A stretch of DNA of 35,097 nt, taken from positions 1 through 35,097 of the forward strand of contig JAEUGZ010000125.1 of assembly GCA_016794725.1 (NCBI GenBank), given 5' to 3'. Below the pieces are notes generated by a model. The model saw only the letters and a program-made list of their open reading frames with translations. It was not told the origin of the DNA and did not search any database. Made by a program: the position numbers and the translations under genes. The stretch's first letter is position 1. Each line of letters opens with the position of its first letter. Positions 22,236 through 30,462 of this stretch are shown piece by piece. Origin of the DNA: Opitutaceae bacterium (lineage in GTDB: Bacteria > Verrucomicrobiota > Verrucomicrobiia > Opitutales > Opitutaceae).

Positions 22236-22373
22236 CGAAATCGCGGTGGCAATCGCGACCGCAGTGTTCCCTGCTCCTTTTGCCGTTCCCCGCGTCGGTC
22301 TGTACCCTGTTGACCCCTCGCCGATCTATCCTGGTCTGTTTGGCTCGTCCCCACCTCGCTCGCACCTTGAACC

Positions 22374-23699
22374 ATGCACGCCTGTTCTGAAACGTTTTGC
22401 CGACTCCTCGTCGCCTTTGTTTCTGTGGTCACGTCAGTGACCGCAGAAACGGCGGAGCTGTATGAGTTCGGGCGAACTTTTGATCCGGCGCAAGTGACGC
22501 TCCTTGCCACCACGGCGACGGTGGCGAACGGCGCCTTGGAAATCAAGGGCACGCGGCCGGCCTCGGAAGGCAGCGTGGTCTTTCCCCTGGTGGAGACAGA
22601 GCGTGATCTTTCGCGGTTTCGCTTTGTCGAGGCGGACCTCGAAAACACCGGCGACCAGCCCCTTCGTTTCACCTTTTGGGCGTTGTCGGGGCACGGTTGG
22701 GGTGGGGTGAGCACATTCACTCCGGAAGGCGGACCGGCCGCCGGTCGCGAGACGCTCGCTCCTGGACAACGCGGTACCTTCAAGATCGACCTGCACACCC
22801 GCTATCCAGGCCAGGACGTCTATACCCCGGCGACCAACCCGGCCTCGATCCGCTGGCTGGAGCTGGTGGTGGGCGACAATCGATTCCCTCCTTCGCTCCG
22901 CATCTGGGGTCTCCGCGCGACGGGGGACCGTACCGCACCGTTGCCCGACGTATCGAGACGCGTGCGTGTGCCCGACGTGTCGCGGGAGCTTCCCGGGCCC
23001 GGGCGCCGTGTCTACCAGCAGTTGCCGGGCTGGGAAACTACCCGTGTCACTCATGTCCTGACGCTTCCGCGGGAATGGCAGTCCACCGGCCGGTATCCCG
23101 TCATCGTGGAATACACGGGCAACGTTTTCTACCACAAGTTCTGCCATTCGACCGGCCTGACCGAGCAAGGCAACCTGGCCTACGGCCTCGCGCGTGGGGA
23201 GAAATTCATCTGCCTCAATCTCCCGTTCATCAGCGCCGACGGACAGAACGAGCAGCGCGATGGATGGGGTGACATCGAGCGGACGGCTGACTATTGCGTC
23301 GAGGCGGTGCGTTTCGTGTGTGAACGCTACGGCGGCGATCCAGGCGCGGTCTTCTTCGTCGGTTTCTCGCGCGGCGAGTACGCGGCCAATGTGCTGGCAC
23401 TGCGCAACGATCGCATTGCGGCCTTGTGGCTGGCGTTCGTTGGCACGAATCCGGGCCGGCCCTGGCGGTCGGCTGACGGTGCCGGCTGGAAGCAGGCTGG
23501 CATCGGCTGGGATGAACGCGCCATTCGTCTGCAGGGACGCCCCTGGTTTGCGGCCCCGCCCAATCTCGGAGCCGGGGTGCATGTTGACGTGGAGTACCTG
23601 GAAGACCGTCCGTCGACCGTGGCAACCCGCACCTGGATGGACGAGCTCCTCTCCCAACGTTCCGGCCGCGAAACCGTTCGCGCTCACGCAGATCATTGA
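22374..23699 (+). CDS. Secreted alpha/beta-hydrolase-fold protein (putative esterase)
   Basis: This 441-residue protein has a signal peptide (hydrophobic stretch LLVAFVSVVTSVTAE near 11-25). The N-terminal half (about 28-185) is beta-rich and looks like a carbohydrate-binding or jelly-roll module (RFRFVEADLENTGDQPLRF). The C-terminal half (about 215-430) has an alpha/beta hydrolase pattern: YPVIVEYTG strand, FICLNLPF strand, a helix and the nucleophile elbow GFSRG with S332. The catalytic acid and histidine are not certain; H403 in GVHVDVEYLED is one candidate. It is probably a periplasmic or outer-surface esterase acting on a plant or algal glycan. It opens the plus-strand locus with the receptor and GH43-like enzyme downstream. 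Confidence 0.75.
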   Translation: MHACSETFCRLLVAFVSVVTSVTAETAELYEFGRTFDPAQVTLLATTATVANGALEIKGTRPASEGSVVFPLVETERDLSRFRFVEADLENTGDQPLRFTFWALSGHGWGGVSTFTPEGGPAAGRETLAPGQRGTFKIDLHTRYPGQDVYTPATNPASIRWLELVVGDNRFPPSLRIWGLRATGDRTAPLPDVSRRVRVPDVSRELPGPGRRVYQQLPGWETTRVTHVLTLPREWQSTGRYPVIVEYTGNVFYHKFCHSTGLTEQGNLAYGLARGEKFICLNLPFISADGQNEQRDGWGDIERTADYCVEAVRFVCERYGGDPGAVFFVGFSRGEYAANVLALRNDRIAALWLAFVGTNPGRPWRSADGAGWKQAGIGWDERAIRLQGRPWFAAPPNLGAGVHVDVEYLEDRPSTVATRTWMDELLSQRSGRETVRAHADH

Positions 23700-23741
23700 G
23701 AGCGGGGCAGTCACGTCGTCGAACCGAGGGCGGCGAGTGCA

Positions 23742-23763
23742 GTTTTTGAAGGGTTTCAAAAAC
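23742..23763. promoter_or_regulatory. Candidate LacI operator upstream of TonB receptor
   Basis: The perfect inverted repeat has 9-bp arms, GTTTTTGAA and TTCAAAAAC, around GGGT. It contains the same 14-mer TTGAAGGGTTTCAA (23746-23759) found between lacI and the hydrolase. It lies in the 163-bp gap before the receptor and about 100 bp upstream of its ATG. It could be a binding site for the LacI protein encoded at 21099-22157. Confidence 0.62.
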
Positions 23764-23862
23764 ATGAACGTCGCCTCTGCCTACCCAGTACTCACACTGC
23801 ATCGGTCTGTCTTGGTCCGTATCACCCTTACCCTGTTTCGCTCTGGCGATGTCCTTACCCAA

Positions 23863-26190
23863 ATGAAAACTCCAATTTCCACCGGAAGGTTTCTGTTCCT
23901 GGTGGCCCTCCTGCCTGCCGGCGGCGCGCTCGCGCAGAATGAACCCAAATCCGTGTCGGACGAGGTTCTCACGTTGCCGGAGTTTAGCGTCAGCACCGCC
24001 AACGATGACAGTTTCGTGGCCACCGAGAGCACGTCGGGTACCCGTGTCGTGGCCGACATCATCAATCTGCCGTTCTCGATCTCTGTCCTCACCGAGGATT
24101 TTGTGAAGGAATTCCAGCTGTTCGACCTCGACCAACAAGCGCCGTTCATCTCGGGCATGGCGGCGGGTGATCCCTCGCAGGGAGGTGGCGGTGGCACTCG
24201 GCTGCGTGGCTTCAGCGTGCCTTACTTCCGCAATGGTTTCGCCCGGTCGCAGGCGCCTGACTCGAACAGCATCGCTCGCACGGAGGTCATCAAGGGCCCC
24301 CAGTCGGCGATCTACGGCCGGGTCTCTCCTGGTGGTGTGATCAACTACATTTCCAAGAAGCCAGGCACGACGTTCGCGTCGGGTTTGAGTTATGTGACTG
24401 GCTCCTACGACTACCAGCGCATCACGGGTGACATCACCGGACCGATCATCCCGGGCAAACTCTTCTATCGCGTTGACGCTGCCTACTACGATTTCGAGCG
24501 GCCCACGGATTTCTGGTACAACCGCACGACCAACTTGTCCGGCTCCGTCACCTACAAGCTCTCGCCGAACACGCAGATCAGCCTGGAGCATGAATACACC
24601 GACCGCATGATGCAGGGCGGTCAGGCCTTTACCCGGTGGACGCGGATCAGCGGCACCCAGACGATCACGGAAGGTTCGGTCTTCTACATGCCCGACCGGG
24701 TCCTGGGTGACCGCCTGGCCCGCTTCGCCGTCAACGGCGCCCACAACTTTGTCAGGCGCACGGCGAATTCCAGCTATCTCACGCTGGAGCACCGCATCAG
24801 CCCGGACCTCAGTTTGCGCGCGAACATCGCCTACACCACGCGGGAGTTTCTGAAGGATGGCACCTCGACTCCGACGACCTGGGCGACCAACCCCACCGCC
24901 GCGCGACAGACGGTGCTGAACACCCTCGTGGGCACCTGGGTGGATACCACACGCGGCATCTGGACGGGCGACCGGGCCGGTGCGTATCAGACGATCGACT
25001 ATGAGGAAAAGGGAATGCAGATCGACCTGACGAAAAAGTGGAACACCCGGATCAAGCAGCGCACGCTGATCACCTTTGACACCTACTACAACGATCAGGC
25101 CACGAATACCTACGCGCTCAGCGGCGCCGCACTGAACACGGCGCTGAACGCGCTGGGCTATACGACCACGGCCCAGCTCAACGCCTGGAAGAACCCCGAT
25201 CCGTTCAATCCCTCCGTTTCCGGCTACTACGCCAACCCGGCGTTCAACCCGGCGACCTGGAGCCTGTCAGCCTCCAAATTTGACCGCTTTTATTACGGCA
25301 GCCTGCTCAATCATACGGTTGAGATGATGGATGGCAGGCTGTATTTGACCGGTTCTGCGCGCCATGACTGGGCGGAGTACACCGTCGGCACGACCGAGGG
25401 CTCAGCAAAGAAGTTCACCTATAGCACCGGAGCCAACTTCCGGGTGCTCGACCGCCGGCTGGTGGCCTACGGCAATGTCGCCAGCGGCTTCAATCCCTCG
25501 CCCCAGTTCGACGCCAACACCGGCGAACTACTGGGCAATCTTGAGTCTTTCGGTGGCGAGGTCGGGCTCAAGGGAGCGCTGATGGAAGACCGTTTCTCGT
25601 ACACGCTGGCGGCCTTCAACGTCGAGCAGGAGAACGAGGTCACCGACAATCCGGCCAACCCGGGCGGCACCGATCTCTCCCTCCCGCGCTCCATTCCCGG
25701 AGCCAGCACCCGCTCGAGAGGCATGAGCATCGACGTGGGCGGCAAGGTGTCATCCAACCTGACGCTGCTGGCAAACATGGCCTGGACGGAGGTGCGGATC
25801 GTGAAGCACGCCACCACACCCAGTCTGGTCGGCACGCGTCCGACCGGAACGCAGGCCATGCCGCCGCGCACTTACTCGCTGGCCGCCCGCTACAATTTCC
25901 GGGAGGGAATCCTTCGCGGCGTACGTCTTGGGCTGACCTACCAGTTTGCGAAGGAACACCTGCGCATCGCCCCGACCGCCACGGCCACCGCCATTTCGGT
26001 GCCGTATTTTAACCGGACGGTGGATGAGTGGAGCGCGGTGATCGGCTATGCAGTCAAGAAATTCAAGAATGGCAGCCGCCTCGATCTCTCGCTGAACATC
26101 ACCAACCTGTTTGACGAAAAGGAAATGACGGTCGCCGCCTACTATCCCGAGGGCCGCACCGTGCGGTTCACGACGGGCTTGCGCTTCTGA
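23863..26190 (+). CDS. TonB-dependent outer membrane receptor
   Basis: This 775-residue protein starts with a signal peptide (KTPISTGRFLFLVALLPAGGALAQ). A short TonB-box-like segment EVLTLPEFSVS follows, then a plug domain (SVLTEDFVKEFQ, GTRLRGFSV, RTEVIKGPQSAIYGRVSPGGVINYISKKP) and a 22-strand barrel ending in FTTGLRF with a terminal aromatic residue. It would import an oligosaccharide or chelate using TonB energy. No carboxypeptidase-like or secretin/TonB N-terminal extension is present. The ATG at 23863 is chosen for the signal peptide; the frame is open further upstream but only across the hydrolase gene. The palindrome at 23742-23763 suggests control by the local LacI. Confidence 0.93.
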   Translation: MKTPISTGRFLFLVALLPAGGALAQNEPKSVSDEVLTLPEFSVSTANDDSFVATESTSGTRVVADIINLPFSISVLTEDFVKEFQLFDLDQQAPFISGMAAGDPSQGGGGGTRLRGFSVPYFRNGFARSQAPDSNSIARTEVIKGPQSAIYGRVSPGGVINYISKKPGTTFASGLSYVTGSYDYQRITGDITGPIIPGKLFYRVDAAYYDFERPTDFWYNRTTNLSGSVTYKLSPNTQISLEHEYTDRMMQGGQAFTRWTRISGTQTITEGSVFYMPDRVLGDRLARFAVNGAHNFVRRTANSSYLTLEHRISPDLSLRANIAYTTREFLKDGTSTPTTWATNPTAARQTVLNTLVGTWVDTTRGIWTGDRAGAYQTIDYEEKGMQIDLTKKWNTRIKQRTLITFDTYYNDQATNTYALSGAALNTALNALGYTTTAQLNAWKNPDPFNPSVSGYYANPAFNPATWSLSASKFDRFYYGSLLNHTVEMMDGRLYLTGSARHDWAEYTVGTTEGSAKKFTYSTGANFRVLDRRLVAYGNVASGFNPSPQFDANTGELLGNLESFGGEVGLKGALMEDRFSYTLAAFNVEQENEVTDNPANPGGTDLSLPRSIPGASTRSRGMSIDVGGKVSSNLTLLANMAWTEVRIVKHATTPSLVGTRPTGTQAMPPRTYSLAARYNFREGILRGVRLGLTYQFAKEHLRIAPTATATAISVPYFNRTVDEWSAVIGYAVKKFKNGSRLDLSLNITNLFDEKEMTVAAYYPEGRTVRFTTGLRF

Positions 26191-26200
26191 TCTCAAGTCG

Positions 26201-26250
26201 CCGGCAACCCTGCGGGACGGAACGAAAGTTCGGAGTCGGCAGGTTGCCGG
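26201..26250 (+). terminator. Hairpin after the TonB receptor gene
   Basis: CCGGCAACC (26201-26209) and GGTTGCCGG (26242-26250) form a perfect 9-bp stem starting 11 bp after the receptor stop. An inner GAAC-GAAA-GTTC hairpin (26220-26231) lies in the loop. There is no T-run, so it is either a factor-dependent or stabilising element, or a REP-like repeat. It may separate the abundant receptor message from the enzyme genes downstream. Confidence 0.45.
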
Positions 26251-26382
26251 TGGTTGCCCTCAGCGAATCCGGCCTTCCCCCACTCACGGCAGGGGCGGGA
26301 TGCTCTGTGGGGTCAGGTCTCCGTCTCATCCTCACCCCTCGACAAGCCTTCCGCCCGCCCGTCTCCCTTGTGTAGCTCCTGT

Positions 26383-27510
26383 ATGCACCCCCTGCTCCGA
26401 GTCCTCCTCCGTACGTTTCGCGACCAGGCGTGGCTGGGCGCGATGGTGGGTGCGTTTCGGATCGGTAGTCTGGCTGCCTTGCTTGTCCAAGGCCAGCTCG
26501 GATGGGGGGCTGAGCCGCCGTCGCGGAAAAACGTTCACTTCGAGCCGGGACGTCCCTGGCTCGATTCGCAGGGTGTGCACCTCAATGCCCACGGTTTCTG
26601 CATTCTGGACCACGGCGGCCGCCACTATTGGTACGGTGCCCACAAGATCGCGGGAAAGACCGAAGCGGAGAAAAATGAGGCCGGGGTTCACTGCTATGTC
26701 AGCGACGACCTGCTCAATTGGCAGGATTCCGGGCTGGTGCTGTCGGTCTTCGCGCCGGGCGCTCATCCCGACCTGGCCAGCGCCTCGATTCTCGACCGAC
26801 CCAAGGTGATCTTTCACTCCGCCACCCGGAGGTTCATTCTCTATTTCAAGCTCTACCCGCCGAAGGCGCAGGGCGGAAAGACCGGCACGGACTTCGCCTA
26901 TGTCGGGGTCGCGACGGCGGCGGAGCCGACCGGACCGTTTGTCTACCAGGGTCGGTTTCTCGGTGGCAACAGCCCGTTTGGCACGGGTGACTTTACGATC
27001 TTTTCGGATACCGATGGAACGGTCTACCACATCGGTGTGCGCAAACCGGACAAGGCCATGGTGTGCGGCCGCCTGTCCGACGACGGTCTGCGCCCGGCCG
27101 GTGACTATGTGACCCTGGCCGGCATCACACCCAAGACGGAAGCGCCCGCCTTGTTTCGTCGCGGCAACCGGGTCTACTTTCTCGGTTCGGACAGCAGCGG
27201 TTGGGCGCCCAACGCCGCACGGATGTTCGTCGCGGATCGGGTGGGCGGGCCGTACCAACACCTCGGCAATCCCTGTCTCGGGGTGAATCCGCACAATCAT
27301 CTCGGTCCGGAAAAGACCTTTGGTGGACAAAGCACGTATGTGTATCCCGTCACCGGCCGCCGCGATGCCTGGATCGCGATGTTCGACATCAATCAACCCC
27401 AGGATCCCATTACTTCGGGATACATCTGGCTGCCGATTGAATTCGAGGCAGACCGGCCCGTGATCCGCTGGCGCGACCAGTGGGACCTGTCCATCTTTTC
27501 AACTCCATGA
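26383..27510 (+). CDS. GH43-like secreted glycoside hydrolase
   Basis: This 375-residue protein has an N-terminal hydrophobic segment (IGSLAALLVQGQLGWGAE) consistent with a signal peptide. The mature part has the five-bladed propeller motifs of family 43: PWLDSQGVHLNAHGFCILDHGGRHYWYGAHK, HCYVSDDLLNWQDSGLVL, SILDRPKVIFH (pKa-modulating Asp), and TEAPALFRRGNRVYFLGS with the probable general-acid Glu. The LNAHG opening recalls the GH43 subgroup containing exo-beta-1,3-galactanases, but the substrate is not certain. ATG 26383 is chosen; the frame extends upstream to 26254 without a convincing signal peptide. Its TGA overlaps the ATG of the next gene, so the two are co-translated. Confidence 0.82.
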   Translation: MHPLLRVLLRTFRDQAWLGAMVGAFRIGSLAALLVQGQLGWGAEPPSRKNVHFEPGRPWLDSQGVHLNAHGFCILDHGGRHYWYGAHKIAGKTEAEKNEAGVHCYVSDDLLNWQDSGLVLSVFAPGAHPDLASASILDRPKVIFHSATRRFILYFKLYPPKAQGGKTGTDFAYVGVATAAEPTGPFVYQGRFLGGNSPFGTGDFTIFSDTDGTVYHIGVRKPDKAMVCGRLSDDGLRPAGDYVTLAGITPKTEAPALFRRGNRVYFLGSDSSGWAPNAARMFVADRVGGPYQHLGNPCLGVNPHNHLGPEKTFGGQSTYVYPVTGRRDAWIAMFDINQPQDPITSGYIWLPIEFEADRPVIRWRDQWDLSIFSTP

Positions 27511-30371
27511 CCACGATCCCGCTCTTCAAACTCCGGTCGGTGCTCGCGGCTCTGCTGCTCTCCTCCCTCTCGGCCGGGCCCCTGGCCAACGACCGCTACA
27601 CCGTCACGCCCACGGCAGAGGGCGCGGTGCAGGTCACCGCGAAGGACGCGGGCACGTGGACCTTTCAGGGCGACTTCGTGGTGCTCGTGGCCAGCGCCGA
27701 TCCGAAACCGGCCATGCGGCCGGGTAACATCCCGCGCGTTCCCTACAATCTCGTGACATGGCAGACCGCGGTGATGCCGGACGGGACCGCGCTCAAAACG
27801 GTCAAGCGCTCCGCCGCGCAGGGAGGTGACGGGTTCGATGACAAGATTCTCGAAGGCGACACCCGGCAGCGCACGGCCGATGTCTTTGCCGCTGCTCCGG
27901 TCACCCGGGTTCGGGCGACCGCTGTGGTCCAAGAAGGGGCCCTGCTCCGCTTTGTCTTCGGCCACGATCCCGATTTCACCCTGGCCGCCACCCTTGCTTT
28001 GCCGGCGGGCGACGCCGAGCCCGTGCTTGCCTACACGCTCACGCCGAAGCGTGCAGCCTGGTTCTCGGTCGGCTACACGGGCGCACCGGCCTTCGTTCCC
28101 GGGGATCTTGACGAGAACTGGCAGCCGTTCATCTGGCAGGAAAGGCGGTTTCCGGATCGCTCGTATTTGACGCCCGCCTTCGAATGCTCGCTTCCGGCGA
28201 CCTTCGTCCGTCGCGGCAAGACCACCGTCGGGGTCGTCGTCGATGCAGGCGAGTTTCCCTTCAATCCGCTGCCGGTGCTGGAAAACAGCCGGTTCGGCGT
28301 TGCCCTGCGCAACGCCGCAGGTGAGGCCCAACCCATGGTCTTCGCGCCCATGCTGGGCGGCGTTGAGTCGAAGCGCGCGCCCGGACAGTCCTTTGCGTTT
28401 CAGCTGCGCCTTTTCGCTGGACCCGGTGATGTCACCACCGCCTACGAAACCCTCGCCCGACGCCTCTATGGCTTCCGTGACTACCGCCGCAACGCCATCG
28501 CCACGATCAACGAAACGCTGGACAACATGATCGGCTATGGAATGAGCCACTACAGTTGGTTCATCGACGAACTGAAGGGTTGCGCCTACTCGACTGACGT
28601 CCCGGGGGCGGTGAAAAACGTTTCCTCCCTCAACCCGCTCAATCTTGCCCTGGTGACGGACGACGAGGAGATTTTTCAGAAACGCGCCTACCCGATCCTG
28701 GAGTTCCTGCTCTCCCGCGAGAAGTTTCTCTTCTGTCTCGATCCCAAGCAGAAGATCCAGAGCCCTTCGCGGGCGTTGCTTGGCCCCTGTGCACCGGTGA
28801 GCGAGCTGGCCACGCTCTACGGCATCACCCACGGCGCCTCGCCGGTCCTCCGCGTGCTGGCCGAGCGCATGCTGGGAACGAACCGTACCCTCAATCTGGA
28901 TGACGTCGTCGAGGGAGGCAGCTGGCCCAACCAGCTCGCGTTGTTCCGCGAAACCGGTGAAGCGCGATTTCTCTCCGCCGCCCGCCATGGAGCTGATGCG
29001 TATTTGTCCGGGCGATTCGCCTCAACCGCGAAAGACTTCGACGAACCTGGGCTCTTTTTCTGGACCGGCTTTGCGCCGAAATGGATCGACCTGTTCCTGC
29101 TCTATGAGGCGACCAGCGATCGTCGCTACCTCGAGGCCGCGCGTCAGGGCGCCCGCCAGTACACCCTGTTCACCTGGATGGCTCCGCGCATCCCGGATGA
29201 GGACGTGACGGTGAATCCCGGCGGTCAGGCGCCCGTCTACTGGTACCTGAAGAGCAAGGGCCATCTGCCCATGTCCGCGCCGGAGGAGCGCGTGCCCGCG
29301 TGGCGTCTCTCCGAGATTGGCCTCACCCCGGAATCCTCCGGTACGATGTCGGGCCACCGGGGTATCTTCATGGCCAACTACGCGCCCTGGATGCTCCGCA
29401 TTGCCGCGCTCACCGGTGACCGGCTGCTCCATGACGTGGCCCGTTCCGCGATTGTCGGACGCTACCGCAACTTCCCCGGCTATCACATCAACACCGCGCG
29501 GACCACGATCTACGAAGGCGCTGACTACCCGTTGCGCGAGCACAAGCAGCTCAGTGTAAATTCGTTTCACTACAACCACATCTGGCCGCACATGAGCATC
29601 CTGCTCGACTTCCTCGTGACCGACACGTTCGCGCGCTCCGGCGGCAAGATCGATTTTCCTGCGCACTTCATCGAGGGTTATGCCTACCTGCAGAGCAAGT
29701 TCTACGGTGATCGACCGGGAACGTTCTTCGACCGCGACGACGCCGTGCTCTGGCTGCCCCGCCGTCTCTTGAAGAGCGGGTCGGTCGAAATCAACACCCT
29801 CTCCGCTCGCGGCCGCGATCGGCTCTACCTCGCGTTCACCAACCAATCGCCCGAGGCCGTCACCACCGAGATCGTCCTCAATGCGGCGCTGCTGCCGCAA
29901 CTCGCCGGAAAGACATTCCAGACGCGTGTCTTTCGCGATGGATCCGCCACCGCGGTGAGCGACGGCCGCTTCACGATCACCGTGCCACCGATGGGCCTCA
30001 CCGCGGTTGAGATTGAAGGCGTTGTTGTGACTCCGAAGTTCCAGGATCGCCTCGTGGGAGCGCGCGCTGCCGATGCCTGGAGTCGCGATCACCTCGAACT
30101 GCCGTTCGGCGGCACGCACGCGATGATCCTCAACTTCGGCCCGGCCGCCACGACGGCCTATGTCTATCTCCAGGCCGACGAGTCGACGTTCAAGGAGGTC
30201 GCGCTCACCTACACCGTTGCCGGTCGGCGCGAGACGGTGACCGATACGAGCTACCCCTACGAGTTCACGGTTCCGATACCCGTCGATGCGGCTGCCTTTG
30301 AGTTTGAGGTGCGCGGAGTGACGCCGTCAGGGGAGTCCCAAGTTTCTGGACCGGCCAGACTGCAGCGATAA
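27507..30371 (+). CDS. Large secreted protein of unknown family, probable (alpha/alpha) barrel
   Basis: This 954-residue protein starts with a signal peptide (FKLRSVLAALLLSSLSAGPLAND). Residues about 30-310 are beta-rich and resemble the N-terminal beta-sandwich of toroidal glycan-active enzymes. Residues about 320-740 are mostly helical with repeated aromatic and acidic motifs (GYGMSHYSWFIDELKG, GGSWPNQLALFRETGEARFLSAAR, DLFLLYEATSDRRYLEAARQGAR, SFHYNHIWPHMSILLDFL), the pattern of six-hairpin glycosidases or lyases. A C-terminal beta region (about 760-954) follows. I cannot assign a CAZy family. The start ATG 27507 overlaps the GH43-like stop (ATGA). The likely role is a glycan hydrolase or lyase working with its neighbour. 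Confidence 0.78.
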   Translation: MTTIPLFKLRSVLAALLLSSLSAGPLANDRYTVTPTAEGAVQVTAKDAGTWTFQGDFVVLVASADPKPAMRPGNIPRVPYNLVTWQTAVMPDGTALKTVKRSAAQGGDGFDDKILEGDTRQRTADVFAAAPVTRVRATAVVQEGALLRFVFGHDPDFTLAATLALPAGDAEPVLAYTLTPKRAAWFSVGYTGAPAFVPGDLDENWQPFIWQERRFPDRSYLTPAFECSLPATFVRRGKTTVGVVVDAGEFPFNPLPVLENSRFGVALRNAAGEAQPMVFAPMLGGVESKRAPGQSFAFQLRLFAGPGDVTTAYETLARRLYGFRDYRRNAIATINETLDNMIGYGMSHYSWFIDELKGCAYSTDVPGAVKNVSSLNPLNLALVTDDEEIFQKRAYPILEFLLSREKFLFCLDPKQKIQSPSRALLGPCAPVSELATLYGITHGASPVLRVLAERMLGTNRTLNLDDVVEGGSWPNQLALFRETGEARFLSAARHGADAYLSGRFASTAKDFDEPGLFFWTGFAPKWIDLFLLYEATSDRRYLEAARQGARQYTLFTWMAPRIPDEDVTVNPGGQAPVYWYLKSKGHLPMSAPEERVPAWRLSEIGLTPESSGTMSGHRGIFMANYAPWMLRIAALTGDRLLHDVARSAIVGRYRNFPGYHINTARTTIYEGADYPLREHKQLSVNSFHYNHIWPHMSILLDFLVTDTFARSGGKIDFPAHFIEGYAYLQSKFYGDRPGTFFDRDDAVLWLPRRLLKSGSVEINTLSARGRDRLYLAFTNQSPEAVTTEIVLNAALLPQLAGKTFQTRVFRDGSATAVSDGRFTITVPPMGLTAVEIEGVVVTPKFQDRLVGARAADAWSRDHLELPFGGTHAMILNFGPAATTAYVYLQADESTFKEVALTYTVAGRRETVTDTSYPYEFTVPIPVDAAAFEFEVRGVTPSGESQVSGPARLQR

Positions 30372-30462
30372 CCACCGCGGGATTTCCAGAGGTGAGCGGT
30401 CCCGTTGGGCTCACTTCGCGGATGTCCCCAGCCCACTCGAATCGCCCTCCCTCCCTTTCTCC

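Noticed and set aside
22310..22332. TTGACC and TATCCT as a promoter for the hydrolase
   Set aside because: The spacing is only 11 bp, too short for a sigma-70 promoter.
23194..23862. Upstream extension of the TonB receptor frame
   Set aside because: It overlaps the hydrolase gene in another frame, and a signal peptide begins at 23863.
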